Part shown: in pieces, positions 1-6,898 of the stretch
Position numbering within the stretch: the stretch's first letter is position 1
Layout: every line of letters starts with the position of its first letter
From: an uncultured Eubacteriales bacterium
GTDB lineage: Bacteria; Bacillota; Clostridia; Oscillospirales; UBA644
Reading direction: 5' to 3'
NCBI GenBank assembly: GCA_934454405.1
Contig: CAKSFN010000013.1
Span: forward strand, 4,956 to 68,955
DNA length: 64,000 nucleotides
Notes under the pieces: model-generated
What the model was told of the DNA's origin: nothing
The model's database searches: none
The model's input: only the letters and a program-made list of their open reading frames with translations
Position numbers and translations under genes: made by a program

Positions 1-113
1 GCCTGCCAAACAACTCTTGCGTCCGACTTCGTTATAATGCCTTCTTCTATTCCCCAATGTACACCGTCGGTGGAATAATCATCTTCGAGATACTTTCTCG
101 ACTGATACTGTAC
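1..113 (-). other. Open, protein-like frame running off the left edge
   Basis: Reading leftwards, one minus-strand frame stays open to the window edge for about 37 codons. It has protein-like composition, for example the stretch YSTDGVHWGIEEGII. No ATG, GTG or TTG starts it. An ATG at 127-125, directly after the stop of the neighbouring small gene, opens a different frame that stops after 26 codons. It may be the beginning of a larger gene displaced by a frameshift, or a fortuitous frame. No function can be assigned. Confidence 0.3.
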
Positions 114-127
114 GTCATTTTCGTCAT

Positions 128-349
128 TCAGCCGTACTTGGCTTCCAACTCCGCCTCTATCGACAGTTCCTCCACCTCTTCCGGTGTCGCTTCGTAATTC
201 CTCTCCGAGAGTTTGTCCAGGAACAACATCAATTTCTCCTCGGTATCCATTGCTGTCATTATTTCCAAACATTCCTCTTTCGGAACTTTCATCTCTATCA
301 GCATTGCGCCCAACAATGCTCTCCGCCTCTTTGTAACTTTCTTCGACAT
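128..349 (-). CDS. Small hypothetical protein, 73 aa (tandem paralogue 1)
   Basis: Unrecognised small acidic protein with a basic N-terminus (MSKKVTKRRR) and no signal peptide or membrane segment. Its C-terminal third is nearly identical to that of the gene at 468-689: both contain LSERNYEATPEEV and end in LSIEAELEAKYG, while the N-terminal halves have diverged. An AAAGGA ribosome site lies just before the ATG. It belongs to a run of short same-strand genes (128-1929) built by local duplication. Size, crowding and duplication look like a mobile-element or prophage accessory region, but no function should be inferred. Confidence 0.6.
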   Translation of the reverse strand: MSKKVTKRRRALLGAMLIEMKVPKEECLEIMTAMDTEEKLMLFLDKLSERNYEATPEEVEELSIEAELEAKYG

Positions 350-467
350 CGTCCTTTATCCTTTCATTATATTGCCTATACGACAACTCTACGCGCCGTC
401 GGAGACAACTCAAAAACTCTGCGGTCTGTCAGGGTGTCGGTTCGCTGTTGGTATTGTTCGTCGTCGT

Positions 468-689
468 TCAGCCGTACTTGGCTTCCAGCTCCGCCTCTAT
501 CGACAGTTGATACACTTCTTCCGGTGTCGCTTCGTAATTCCTCTCCGACAGTCTGTCTATAAACAGATCCACTTTCTGTTGCGTATCTATCGCCGTCAGA
601 ATTTCTAATCTCTGTTGCTTCTGAACTCCGAACGATATTAGGAGTTTCGCCAATTTCACCCGTTGCTCGTCTGTTAATTTCTGTTGCAT
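468..689 (-). CDS. Small hypothetical protein, 73 aa (tandem paralogue 2)
   Basis: Paralogue of the gene at 128-349, offset by 340 bp. The motif LSERNYEATPEEV and the ending LSIEAELEAKYG are shared, and the N-terminal half has the same helical pattern with different residues (MQQKLTDEQRVKLAKLL). A purine-rich GGAAAGG ribosome site precedes the ATG. Just after its stop lies a copy of the 3' end of the 769-966 gene (it would encode TNNTNSEPTP and stop), showing that a unit of at least 335 bp was duplicated and its front part then replaced or diverged. Function unknown. Confidence 0.6.
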   Translation of the reverse strand: MQQKLTDEQRVKLAKLLISFGVQKQQRLEILTAIDTQQKVDLFIDRLSERNYEATPEEVYQLSIEAELEAKYG

Positions 690-768
690 TGTCTTTTTTC
701 CTTTCCTTATATTGCTTATATGACAACTCTACGCGCCGTCGGAGACAACTCAAAAGTTCTGCGGTCGG

Positions 769-966
769 TCAGGGCGTCGGTTCGCTGTTGGTATTGTTCG
801 TCAGTTCCTGAATTATTTGTTCCGCTATCTGTTCCTTTTCTTCTTGTGTTTTTCCTCTCATAGGACGAACTATCTTCGCAATCATATCGAGTGGCATATT
901 CCTTTCCGTAAAAATCTCTGATAGTCTCCCACGCATCTTGAAGTCTTCCGTGTACTCCCTCCGCAT
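769..966 (-). CDS. Small hypothetical protein, 65 aa
   Basis: Unrecognised short, highly charged, probably helical protein with no signal peptide or membrane segment. It starts MRREYTEDFKMRGRLSE, and a GGAGG ribosome site sits about nine bases before the ATG. Its 3' end lies inside the 340-bp duplicated unit; the second copy of that end (about 430-465) has no matching front and is a fragment. It sits between the 73-aa paralogues and the two TnpV-like genes and is probably co-transcribed with them. Function unknown. Confidence 0.5.
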   Translation of the reverse strand: MRREYTEDFKMRGRLSEIFTERNMPLDMIAKIVRPMRGKTQEEKEQIAEQIIQELTNNTNSEPTP

Positions 967-1108
967 TTGTCAAGTCCTCCGTTTCAATGCTTTTTTCACT
1001 TGTGTCTTTTGATTCAGGGCGCGCCGCAATAACCTTGTTCTTTTTTTGATATCAAGAGACTTCTTTCGGCTTCGGCTACGCAGCCTCCGTCGGTTCTTCC
1101 TCCGTCAC

Positions 1109-1405
1109 TTATCCCGACATCTCGTCGTATATCTCCGACCTCGCCATTTCCTCCGCTCCCGCGAGCCCTATTTGCGGCGTCAGTTCCGTCACCAAGTCGC
1201 TCAGGCGTTCTCCCTCGCTTATCAGCAGCGGCAGCAGCGTCCCCTCGTCCGCCATTTCCTTGTACATCTTCTTTTTGAACTTCCTCCAATAATCGTGAAG
1301 TTCCCTGCCCATCGGTGTCAGATGTTGATACTGTTCCACCGTTATCCGTCCGTACGGCTTCTCCGCTGCCTTCCTGTCCTTGAATTCCCAAGTTTCTTCT
1401 GCCAT
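1109..1405 (-). CDS. TnpV-like transposon-associated small protein (copy 1), 98 aa
   Basis: Small soluble helical protein. After a short variable head it has the block KPYGRITVEQYQHLTPMGRE, then a basic helix around KKKMYKEMADEGTLLPLL and a tail ending EEMARSEIYDEMSG. The layout (a YLK/YRK-like basic helix, a hydrophobic T/GxLxxxL segment, a C-terminal R-x-E-I element) resembles TnpV, a small accessory protein of Tn4451-type clostridial transposons; this is recalled similarity, not a search. An AAGGAGG ribosome site precedes the start. A near-identical second copy lies at 1645-1929. No recombinase is visible in the window. Confidence 0.5.
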   Translation of the reverse strand: MAEETWEFKDRKAAEKPYGRITVEQYQHLTPMGRELHDYWRKFKKKMYKEMADEGTLLPLLISEGERLSDLVTELTPQIGLAGAEEMARSEIYDEMSG

Positions 1406-1644
1406 TTGTTGTTACCTCCTTAATCGAAAAACTTTTCATATTTACAACGTCGTGACTGCCTGTCTTTTTTCGTCTTGACATCTTTCACCGTTTGTGATAT
1501 ACTGTTATCGGACAAGGGAGAATGTGGAAAAGCACTTGTGTCTTTTGACTCAGGGCGCGCCACAATAACCTTGTTCTTTTTTTGATATCAAGAGACTTCT
1601 TTCGGCTTCGGCTACGCCGCCTCCGTCGGTTCTTCCTCCGTCAC

Positions 1645-1929
1645 TTATCCCGACATCTCGTCGTATATCTCCGACCTCGCCATTTCCTCCGCTCCCGCGA
1701 GACCTATCTGCGGCGTCAGTTCCGTTACCAAGTCGCTCAAGCGTTCTCCCTCGCTTATCAGCAGAGGCAGAAGCGTTCCCTCGTCCGCCATTTCCTTGTA
1801 CATCTTCTTTTTGAACTTCATCCAGTAATCGTGCAGTTCCTTGCCCATCGGTGTCAGCAGGGAGTATTGCTCCACCGTTATCCGTCCGTACGGTTTCTCC
1901 GCCGCTTCTCTGTCCGCCATTCTTTTCAT
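1645..1929 (-). CDS. TnpV-like transposon-associated small protein (copy 2), 94 aa
   Basis: Near-identical paralogue of the 1109-1405 product: from KPYGRITVEQY to the shared end EEMARSEIYDEMSG only a handful of residues differ, and the divergent part is confined to the first few residues (MKRMADREAAE). An AAGGAGG ribosome site lies eight bases before the ATG. The strong identity points to a recent duplication. It is the most upstream gene of the small-gene cluster, so a promoter should lie to its right in 1976-2390, though none stands out. The TnpV assignment carries the same uncertainty as for copy 1. Confidence 0.5.
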   Translation of the reverse strand: MKRMADREAAEKPYGRITVEQYSLLTPMGKELHDYWMKFKKKMYKEMADEGTLLPLLISEGERLSDLVTELTPQIGLAGAEEMARSEIYDEMSG

Positions 1930-1976
1930 TTGATATTACCTCCTTAATCGGAAAACTTTTCATATTTACACCGTCA

Positions 1977-2305
1977 ATGTTGTCTTTTTTTTATGTTGCC
2001 TTTATGCATTTGAGAGAGACGCACGACAATTTCGCCGTTCCCGTCTTTGAACAACCATTGTTCCCGCAGAAAGCGAGCTTTGATTTTGCTTTCAGGCGTT
2101 ATCATACATATTATACGGTAATGTCTGTCCGAAAAACAGGACTCTGACCCGTAGGGAAGAAAAAAACAACAATAAAACCCTCGGCAGAAGATAAAACTCG
2201 GGGCTTGTTACCCGTAGGCGGTCAAAAGACGGAAAAATCAATATTTTTGTCCGCGTCAAGCTTTTTTCCCTGATTTGATCTATTTTAGCTCTGAAAAAGA
2301 ATATT
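1977..2305. other. Gene-free interval
   Basis: Between the duplicated small-gene patch and the DUF4173 operon I see no convincing gene or RNA. Short open frames here lack ribosome sites and protein-like composition. The only local structure is a repeated ACCCGTAGG word (near 2150 and 2210). Confidence 0.5.
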
Positions 2306-2333
2306 GCGCGGAGGATAGATCTTCCGTCCGCGC
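2306..2333 (-). terminator. Probable terminator of the DUF2975-XRE-DUF4173 operon
   Basis: GCGCGGA (2306-2312) pairs with TCCGCGC (2327-2333). On the minus strand it is followed by AATATTCTTTTT, about 60 bases after the DUF4173 stop codon. Confidence 0.5.
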
Positions 2334-2393
2334 ATATTATCGCCGCGGGAATGTAAAAACCTGCTTTTTGCATCCCCTTATTCAGTTAAAATG

Positions 2394-4151
2394 TCAATCG
2401 CCTGTCGCGTTGCCTTTGATTCCCGCTTTTTCAAGAGCTTTGCGGGCGTGAAAAACGGGAACGGAAGCGGAAAAGAAGTTATTTTCGCAATATTTGTCGG
2501 CTTTGCCGTACAAAAACAACGCCGCGAAGTTATATTGTCTTTTCAAATCGGAGTCGTGAATGTAAATACCGAAATCTTTCCCCGTTATCTCCGAACGTTT
2601 TGAAATATCCGTTCCGCGCTGCTCGTCGAGCCGCAAAACATAATCGACAAGCGCGGGGACGGCGGAATCGCCGCATTCTGTCAGAGCCTTTACATCAAGC
2701 TCAGCCAAAGACCCTTCAAGATAACGGTTAACGTTGTATCTTGCGATAAGGCCGTCAACGTTTGAAAAAGCAAGCACTGCAAACATAACAACGACGGCGA
2801 GCGCGGAAACGGTTACAAGACGGATATTTCCGGCAAACTGTCTGATTATGACAAGCAAAAACAGAACGGCGAGAACACAGATGAGCCAGGAGGCATAAAC
2901 ACGTTTCGGCGTCAGACCGTATACGTTGATATACATTATCATTTTTGCGGCGGCGGTGCTTATCAGCACAAGCGTCATCAGAGAGAGAATGACGGAAACC
3001 GCTTTTTGAACGATTTTCGCGGCTTTGCCGTCACTCTTCATCAGAAGTCCGACAAGCGCGATAATGACAAAGTTGATGAACGCGACCGCTGTCAGCTGGA
3101 AAAATCCGCTGCGGGCGTATTCCGCATAACTCGTTTCGGACGGAAGCGCGCCGACAAAGCCGGAAACGTAGTATTTCCATTGCGATATAAAGAAAATAAC
3201 ATATATCAGAGAAATGGGAATAACGGCGGCAAGCACGGTCGCGACGGGCGCGATTTTTGCTTTTTCGCCCGCTGCGCGGCAATTTTCCGCATTGGGAGTA
3301 TTTGCGCATTTCTTATCTTTTGAAGAAATAAGAAGCCCGTAAGCATACATTGCGGCAGGAATGCCGAGGCAGGCGCTGACGATATGCTCAGCAACCGTGT
3401 CGAAGCCTATGTCCTCAATAAATCTGAACATATTGCGAAAAGATTCGTCATAGAACAGCAGCGCAATTATTATCACGCACGGAATAAACGCAAGCGCGAT
3501 ACCGATAAGAACTTTGAGAAATCCCTTGCCGCACTTTTCGCCCTTTTTCGGGATAAGTCCGTGAAAGATTTTTCCGAAAGACACAAACGGCAGAATAAAC
3601 GCCGACTTAAAAAAATCGATAAGAAGCAAATTTGTGAAACCTTTTGCGAGTTTGTTGCCGAAAACGGTATATACAAAATATGTATATGCCGCAAGCGAAC
3701 AAGCGAACGCGAAGAAGCGAACCCCGCCGTTGCCGCTGACGACTGTTGAAAACGCCACGACAAGCCCTGAAAGGAAAGAGATCACGGCAGGCGCGCTGAA
3801 CCGTGCCTTTTCAAGTTTTACAACAACAAAGGTCAGCGCGTAAAGAAGAATGATAAATAAAAGAGTTCCGAGCGGAGGGAGACTGTTCAGAAAAACGCGG
3901 ATAAACAAATAGCCGAGAATGAGGCACAGCCACGCAAAAACGCTTTCGGCGGCGGTGTAACGGCGTTTCGGCGCGGGTTGAGATATTCCCGCAGCAGGAG
4001 CGTAAAAGGGAACCTGTTGCGGCGTCTGAACGGCTCCGCCGAAGTTTACGGGCGCCGCGTATTGCGGCGGTTGGGGTTGAGAAGCGTTCACATTCGCAAA
4101 CGCCGCATTTTGAGAGTTTTGCGGAATTTCGGGACATTTCTTTTCTTCCAT
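2394..4151 (-). CDS. DUF4173-type polytopic membrane protein, 585 aa
   Basis: Large membrane protein of unknown function. Residues 1-65 form a cytoplasmic Pro/Gln/Ala-rich head (repeated PQ, QPQPPQY). From about residue 68 to 460 there are roughly ten hydrophobic segments, followed by a soluble tail of about 110 residues. The segment SYAEYARSGFFQLTAVAFIN is the hallmark I associate with DUF4173 proteins. The gene follows the XRE regulator at 4158-4367 by six bases and shares the promoter at 4898-4926 with it and the DUF2975 gene. The trio suggests a regulator-controlled membrane module, possibly envelope related, but that is inference only. Confidence 0.75.
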   Translation of the reverse strand: MEEKKCPEIPQNSQNAAFANVNASQPQPPQYAAPVNFGGAVQTPQQVPFYAPAAGISQPAPKRRYTAAESVFAWLCLILGYLFIRVFLNSLPPLGTLLFIILLYALTFVVVKLEKARFSAPAVISFLSGLVVAFSTVVSGNGGVRFFAFACSLAAYTYFVYTVFGNKLAKGFTNLLLIDFFKSAFILPFVSFGKIFHGLIPKKGEKCGKGFLKVLIGIALAFIPCVIIIALLFYDESFRNMFRFIEDIGFDTVAEHIVSACLGIPAAMYAYGLLISSKDKKCANTPNAENCRAAGEKAKIAPVATVLAAVIPISLIYVIFFISQWKYYVSGFVGALPSETSYAEYARSGFFQLTAVAFINFVIIALVGLLMKSDGKAAKIVQKAVSVILSLMTLVLISTAAAKMIMYINVYGLTPKRVYASWLICVLAVLFLLVIIRQFAGNIRLVTVSALAVVVMFAVLAFSNVDGLIARYNVNRYLEGSLAELDVKALTECGDSAVPALVDYVLRLDEQRGTDISKRSEITGKDFGIYIHDSDLKRQYNFAALFLYGKADKYCENNFFSASVPVFHARKALEKAGIKGNATGD

Positions 4152-4157
4152 GAGAAA

Positions 4158-4367
4158 TCAATCCTCCTCTTTTCTGTATTCGATTATATCCCCGACTTCG
4201 CAGTCGAGGGCTTTGCAGATTGCGTCGAGCGTCGAAAAACGCACGGCGCGCGCTTTGTTGTTTTTGAGAACAGACAGATTGGCAAGCGTAATGCCGACTT
4301 TTTCGGCAAGTTCATTCAGCGACATCTTGCGTTTTGCCATCATCACGTCAAGGTTTATTACAATCAT
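4158..4367 (-). CDS. XRE/Cro-family small helix-turn-helix regulator, 69 aa
   Basis: A single Cro/C1-type HTH domain fills the protein: MAKRKMSLNELAEKVGITLA is the helix-turn segment, NLSVLKNNKARAVRFSTLD the recognition helix region, and CKALDCEVGDIIEY the typical closing helix. This short form (YozG-like) is commonly encoded next to DUF2975 membrane proteins, exactly as here (DUF2975 at 4372-4845, four-base gap). It probably binds DNA as a dimer and regulates its own operon. No sensor domain is present, so any signal would come from a partner, plausibly the adjacent membrane proteins. Confidence 0.85.
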   Translation of the reverse strand: MIVINLDVMMAKRKMSLNELAEKVGITLANLSVLKNNKARAVRFSTLDAICKALDCEVGDIIEYRKEED

Positions 4368-4371
4368 TTTT

Positions 4372-4845
4372 TCACACCGTCAAATCGTTTTCGCTTTTAA
4401 TCTCCGTCGCTTCCTCAACAACGTTTTTAACAACGCGGACGCAGAGGCCGAGAAAAAGCATCGCCGCCGCAACCGCGAAAACCACGTAAAACATATACCC
4501 CACGGACGCGAACAAAACGCCGCAGGCTACGGCAGCCCATGAAACGCCGCGAATAAGGGAAACGCTTTCTTTTGTGAATACAAGCCCTTTTTTAACGCGC
4601 AGCAAAAGAAAAAACATCATCACGTCGGCGGCGCAGGCAAATCCGATAACAATATATCCGACAACGAGAACCGCGGTCACTTCGGCGGGAGAGACCTCTC
4701 CGCGCAGGGAATACGAATCGGCGATCTGCCCGAAAAGATCCGCGATATCGGGCATAACAAAGGCGCATATCGCAATTCCGAAAAAGAAAATCACCGTCAA
4801 AACCATTGAAATATTAACGGACATTTTGCGTGATATTTTCAGCAT
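4372..4845 (-). CDS. DUF2975 membrane protein, 157 aa
   Basis: Four predicted membrane helices (about residues 12-32, 55-80, 98-118, 120-140) separated by short loops; the segment RVKKGLVFTKESVSLIRGVS between helices 2 and 3 is typical of DUF2975. It has no enzymatic motif. It is the first gene of a three-gene operon with an XRE regulator and a DUF4173 protein, read from the strong promoter at 4898-4926. In Bacillota the DUF2975/small-XRE pairing recurs, so a membrane sensor or antagonist of the regulator is conceivable, but this is unproven. Confidence 0.8.
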   Translation of the reverse strand: MLKISRKMSVNISMVLTVIFFFGIAICAFVMPDIADLFGQIADSYSLRGEVSPAEVTAVLVVGYIVIGFACAADVMMFFLLLRVKKGLVFTKESVSLIRGVSWAAVACGVLFASVGYMFYVVFAVAAAMLFLGLCVRVVKNVVEEATEIKSENDLTV

Positions 4846-4897
4846 ACATTCCTCCGAGCAAACGGCTTTTTTTGAGTTTCGCCGTTATTTTGGTATC

Positions 4898-4926
4898 ATT
4901 ATAGCACACTCTTTTTTGTTTGTCAA
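4898..4926 (-). promoter_or_regulatory. Sigma-A promoter of the DUF2975 operon
   Basis: On the minus strand TTGACA (4926-4921) and TATAAT (4903-4898) are separated by exactly 17 bp. It lies about 50 bp before the DUF2975 start and diverges from the promoter at 5059-5087. Confidence 0.85.
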
Positions 4927-5058
4927 TATTTTTTTATCGTTTTTCGATAATTTTTTTTATTCGCGGCGGTTATTTCGGAGCAATTCTTTAATCGTGAGCC
5001 TTTCAAAAAAGAAAAAGCGGTCGAAAAATAAAAAGTGATATTTTTTACGTTTTGCCTA

Positions 5059-5087
5059 TTGACAAATCACGAAACGTGATGTATAAT
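5059..5087 (+). promoter_or_regulatory. Promoter and palindromic operator of the XRE-ImmA pair
   Basis: Perfect TTGACA (5059-5064) and TATAAT (5082-5087) are spaced 17 bp apart. The spacer contains the perfect palindrome ATCACG-AAA-CGTGAT (5066-5080). A site here would block RNA polymerase, so it is the likely autoregulatory operator of the downstream XRE protein. Confidence 0.85.
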
Positions 5088-5123
5088 AAAAAAAAAGAAA
5101 AGAGGCAAAAGAGAGGTTACAAA

Positions 5124-5534
5124 ATGAGATTCTCCGAAAATTTGAAGGTTTTACGCAAAAACAGCGGTATGACACAAAAAGAGTTGTCGCAGGCGCTCGG
5201 CGTTGCTCTCAGCACCGTTGCGATGTGGGAAACGGGCAACAGAAAGCCCGATCTTGAAATGCTTCAGCGGATCGCAAAATATTTCAACGTGTCCGTCGAT
5301 ACGCTTTTTATGGAAAACGAGGAACTCTGCGACGATTATCTGCTCGATTCGGAAATGTCCGCGCGGATAACCCCGAACACACGCCATCTGAACGAGGAAA
5401 TCGCGGAGCTTCGCGAAATGCTTCGCACAAGACCGGAGGTCAAGATGCTTTTTTCCGCTTCGAAAAACGCAAGCAGGGAAGATATTGAAAGAACCGTCGC
5501 GATAATCGAAGCGCTGAAACAAAACAAGAGATAA
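5124..5534 (+). CDS. XRE-family transcriptional repressor, 136 aa
   Basis: N-terminal Cro/C1 HTH domain (residues 1-60): MRFSENLKVLRKNSGMTQKE, then ALGVALSTVAMWETGNRKPD and a closing FNVSVDTLF helix. The remaining 75 residues are charged and helical, with no known sensor fold. I chose the ATG at 5124 rather than an upstream in-frame ATG because GAGAGG lies just before it and the HTH begins there. It reads directly into an ImmA-like metallopeptidase gene (stop at 5534, start at 5535). In known ImmR/ImmA pairs the protease cleaves the repressor to induce genes; the same logic is likely here. Confidence 0.85.
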   Translation: MRFSENLKVLRKNSGMTQKELSQALGVALSTVAMWETGNRKPDLEMLQRIAKYFNVSVDTLFMENEELCDDYLLDSEMSARITPNTRHLNEEIAELREMLRTRPEVKMLFSASKNASREDIERTVAIIEALKQNKR

Positions 5535-5747
5535 ATGAACGAGATATACGTCCGTCTGCTCGCGCTTCCGATGACGATACGCGGCGTAACCGTCACGGAC
5601 GACGAGGGAGATTACAATATTTATATAAACTCCTCGCTGACGCCCGAACAGCAGAAGCTCGTGCTCAAGCACGAGATGACGCATATCGAGCGCAACGATT
5701 TTGACAGTTTTTCGGACATATTCGAAATCGAAGACCTTGACCCTTGA
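5535..5747 (+). CDS. ImmA/IrrE-type small metallopeptidase, 70 aa
   Basis: Contains the zinc motif HEMTH within LVLKHEMTHIERNDFDSF (residues about 45-62), the HExxH of ImmA/IrrE proteins, with an acidic tail. At 70 residues it is shorter than typical ImmA (about 120-170 aa) and lacks most of the N-terminal region, but it keeps a beta-rich YNIYINSSL segment before the active site. The ATG follows the repressor stop without a gap, so the genes are translationally coupled. Predicted role: cleavage or release of the adjacent XRE repressor. The promoter of the next gene, mrp, overlaps its last codons. Confidence 0.7.
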   Translation: MNEIYVRLLALPMTIRGVTVTDDEGDYNIYINSSLTPEQQKLVLKHEMTHIERNDFDSFSDIFEIEDLDP

Positions 5748-5772
5748 CTTTTTTCTCTTTCGGGGGTATAAT
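5744..5772 (+). promoter_or_regulatory. Sigma-A promoter of mrp
   Basis: TTGACT (5744-5749) and TATAAT (5767-5772) with a 17-bp spacer, overlapping the stop codon of the ImmA-like gene and about 65 bp before the mrp start. Confidence 0.8.
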
Positions 5773-5835
5773 AGTCAAGGCGGAGTAAAAAAGTATGCTT
5801 TCTCCGTCAATTCGGCAGCGAAAGGAATATGACCG

Positions 5836-6669
5836 ATGAGCGAATGCACACATAACTGTTCGACCTGCGGTGAAAACTGTTCTTCAAGGAACGCGCCGCA
5901 GAGTCTTTTGGAGCCCGTAAATCAATTGAGCTCCGTGGGAAAGGTTTTTGCCGTTGTCAGCGGCAAGGGCGGCGTCGGGAAATCAACCGTTACGTCCCTG
6001 CTTTCCGCAATGACCGCGAAAAAAGGATTCAAAACCGCCGTTCTCGACGCGGATATAACGGGTCCGTCCATACCGAAAATGCTCGGCATCAAAGAGCGCG
6101 CAACGGCGGACGATAACGGAATTTATCCGGAAGTTTCGAAATGCGGTGTTCGCGCAATGAGCCTTAATATGCTTGTTGAGGATGAAACAACGCCCGTTAT
6201 TTGGAGAGGACCCGTCATCGCGGGCACCGTCAAACAGTTCTGGACGGATGTCATCTGGGGAGATATTGACGTAATGTATATTGATATGCCTCCGGGAACG
6301 GGAGACATACCGTTGACAGTATTCCAATCCATTCCCGTTGACGGCATCATTATAGTAACTTCGCCGCAGGAGCTTGTTTCCATGATAGTGGACAAAGCGG
6401 TCAATATGGCGGAAAAAATGGATATCCCCGTTGTCGGGCTCGTTGAAAATTACGGTTATTTCCGCTGCCCCGACTGCGGAAAGGAGCATCGCATTTTCGG
6501 CGAAAGCAATATAGACAAAATCGCGGAAAAACACGACATTCCCGTTCTTGCCCGCCTGCCCGTGGACCCGAAGCTTGCCGCTCTTTGCGACGAAGGCAGG
6601 GTTGACGAATACGAAACGGCTTCACTCGACGGGGCGCTTGTCAAACTTCTCGGACAAAATAACGCATAA
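5836..6669 (+). CDS. mrp: Mrp/NBP35-family P-loop ATPase (Fe-S cluster carrier)
   Basis: Cytosolic ATPase of the Mrp/ApbC/NBP35 group, which holds and transfers iron-sulfur clusters. The N-terminus has a cysteine cluster (CTHNCSTCGENC, residues 4-15). The deviant Walker A GKGGVGKST is near residue 46, the Walker B-like YIDMPPGTGD near 152, and a C-terminal CPDC (residue about 213) is the usual bridging Fe-S site. Length (277 aa) is normal. It has its own promoter and ends in a strong terminator, so it is monocistronic. The N-terminal cysteine extension is like that of NBP35-type members. Confidence 0.92.
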   Translation: MSECTHNCSTCGENCSSRNAPQSLLEPVNQLSSVGKVFAVVSGKGGVGKSTVTSLLSAMTAKKGFKTAVLDADITGPSIPKMLGIKERATADDNGIYPEVSKCGVRAMSLNMLVEDETTPVIWRGPVIAGTVKQFWTDVIWGDIDVMYIDMPPGTGDIPLTVFQSIPVDGIIIVTSPQELVSMIVDKAVNMAEKMDIPVVGLVENYGYFRCPDCGKEHRIFGESNIDKIAEKHDIPVLARLPVDPKLAALCDEGRVDEYETASLDGALVKLLGQNNA

Positions 6670-6673
6670 AAGC

Positions 6674-6708
6674 TTACCGGTGATGTATTATTCTTACATC
6701 ACCGGTAA
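6674..6708 (+). terminator. Terminator after mrp
   Basis: Perfect 14-bp stem TTACCGGTGATGTA / TACATCACCGGTAA with a seven-base loop, five bases after the mrp stop and followed by ATTTTG. It may also serve the convergent PFL operon. Confidence 0.85.
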
Positions 6709-6715
6709 ATTTTGA

Positions 6716-6797
6716 GGCTGTAAAAAAACTTGCGTTTTTGATATGTACCCCCTATACCGGGTGTCCGGAAAAATGGGTACATATCATTTTTACAGCC
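6716..6797. repeat. Interrupted copy of the GGCTGTAAAAA hairpin, with a 46-bp palindromic insert
   Basis: The outer arms GGCTGTAAAAA and TTTTTACAGCC, and the internal ACTTGCGTTTTT, match the terminal hairpin of the 262-bp repeats at 23979 and 30228. Here the hairpin is split by a segment at 6740-6785 with its own ends GATATGTACCC / GGGTACATATC. The insert looks like a minimal or deleted transposable element; it encodes nothing. Confidence 0.6.
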
Positions 6798-6898
6798 TTT
6801 TTTTGTTCGGAAACCGTATTTCTTTTCTGTTTCGTATTCCTGCTTACCGCCCCCGAAAATCAGAGAGCGTAAACGGCTTTTTCCTTTTTTTTCCGTTC

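Larger units (their letters stand above)
128..802. repeat. Tandem duplication, 340-bp period (units 128-462 and 468-802)
   Basis: The two units align at a constant offset of 340 bp. Both ends of the unit are almost identical (128-235 with 468-575; 355-462 with 695-802), while the middle, which encodes the N-terminal halves of the small proteins, has diverged. Each unit carries a 73-aa gene plus the 3' end of a gene ending TNSEPTP; only the right-hand copy of that gene (769-966) is intact. Confidence 0.75.
997..1976. repeat. Direct tandem duplication carrying the TnpV-like genes (997-1451 and 1533-1976)
   Basis: The segment beginning CACTTGTGTCTTTTGA at 997 recurs at 1533 and stays closely alignable until about 1451 and 1976. 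The copies share the TnpV-like gene, its 3' flank containing GGGCGCGCC, and its leader. Differences are scattered substitutions plus a small length change near the gene starts. About 80 bp of unrelated sequence separates them. Confidence 0.8.

Noticed and set aside
1046..1947. Plus-strand Arg/Phe-rich open frames across the duplicated small-gene patch
   Set aside because: Low-complexity RRFFLRHLSRH-type products are shadows of the minus-strand TnpV-like genes, which have good ribosome sites and sensible composition.
128..1976. CRISPR-like array
   Set aside because: The repeats are hundreds of bases long, contain genes and have no short regular repeat-spacer structure.
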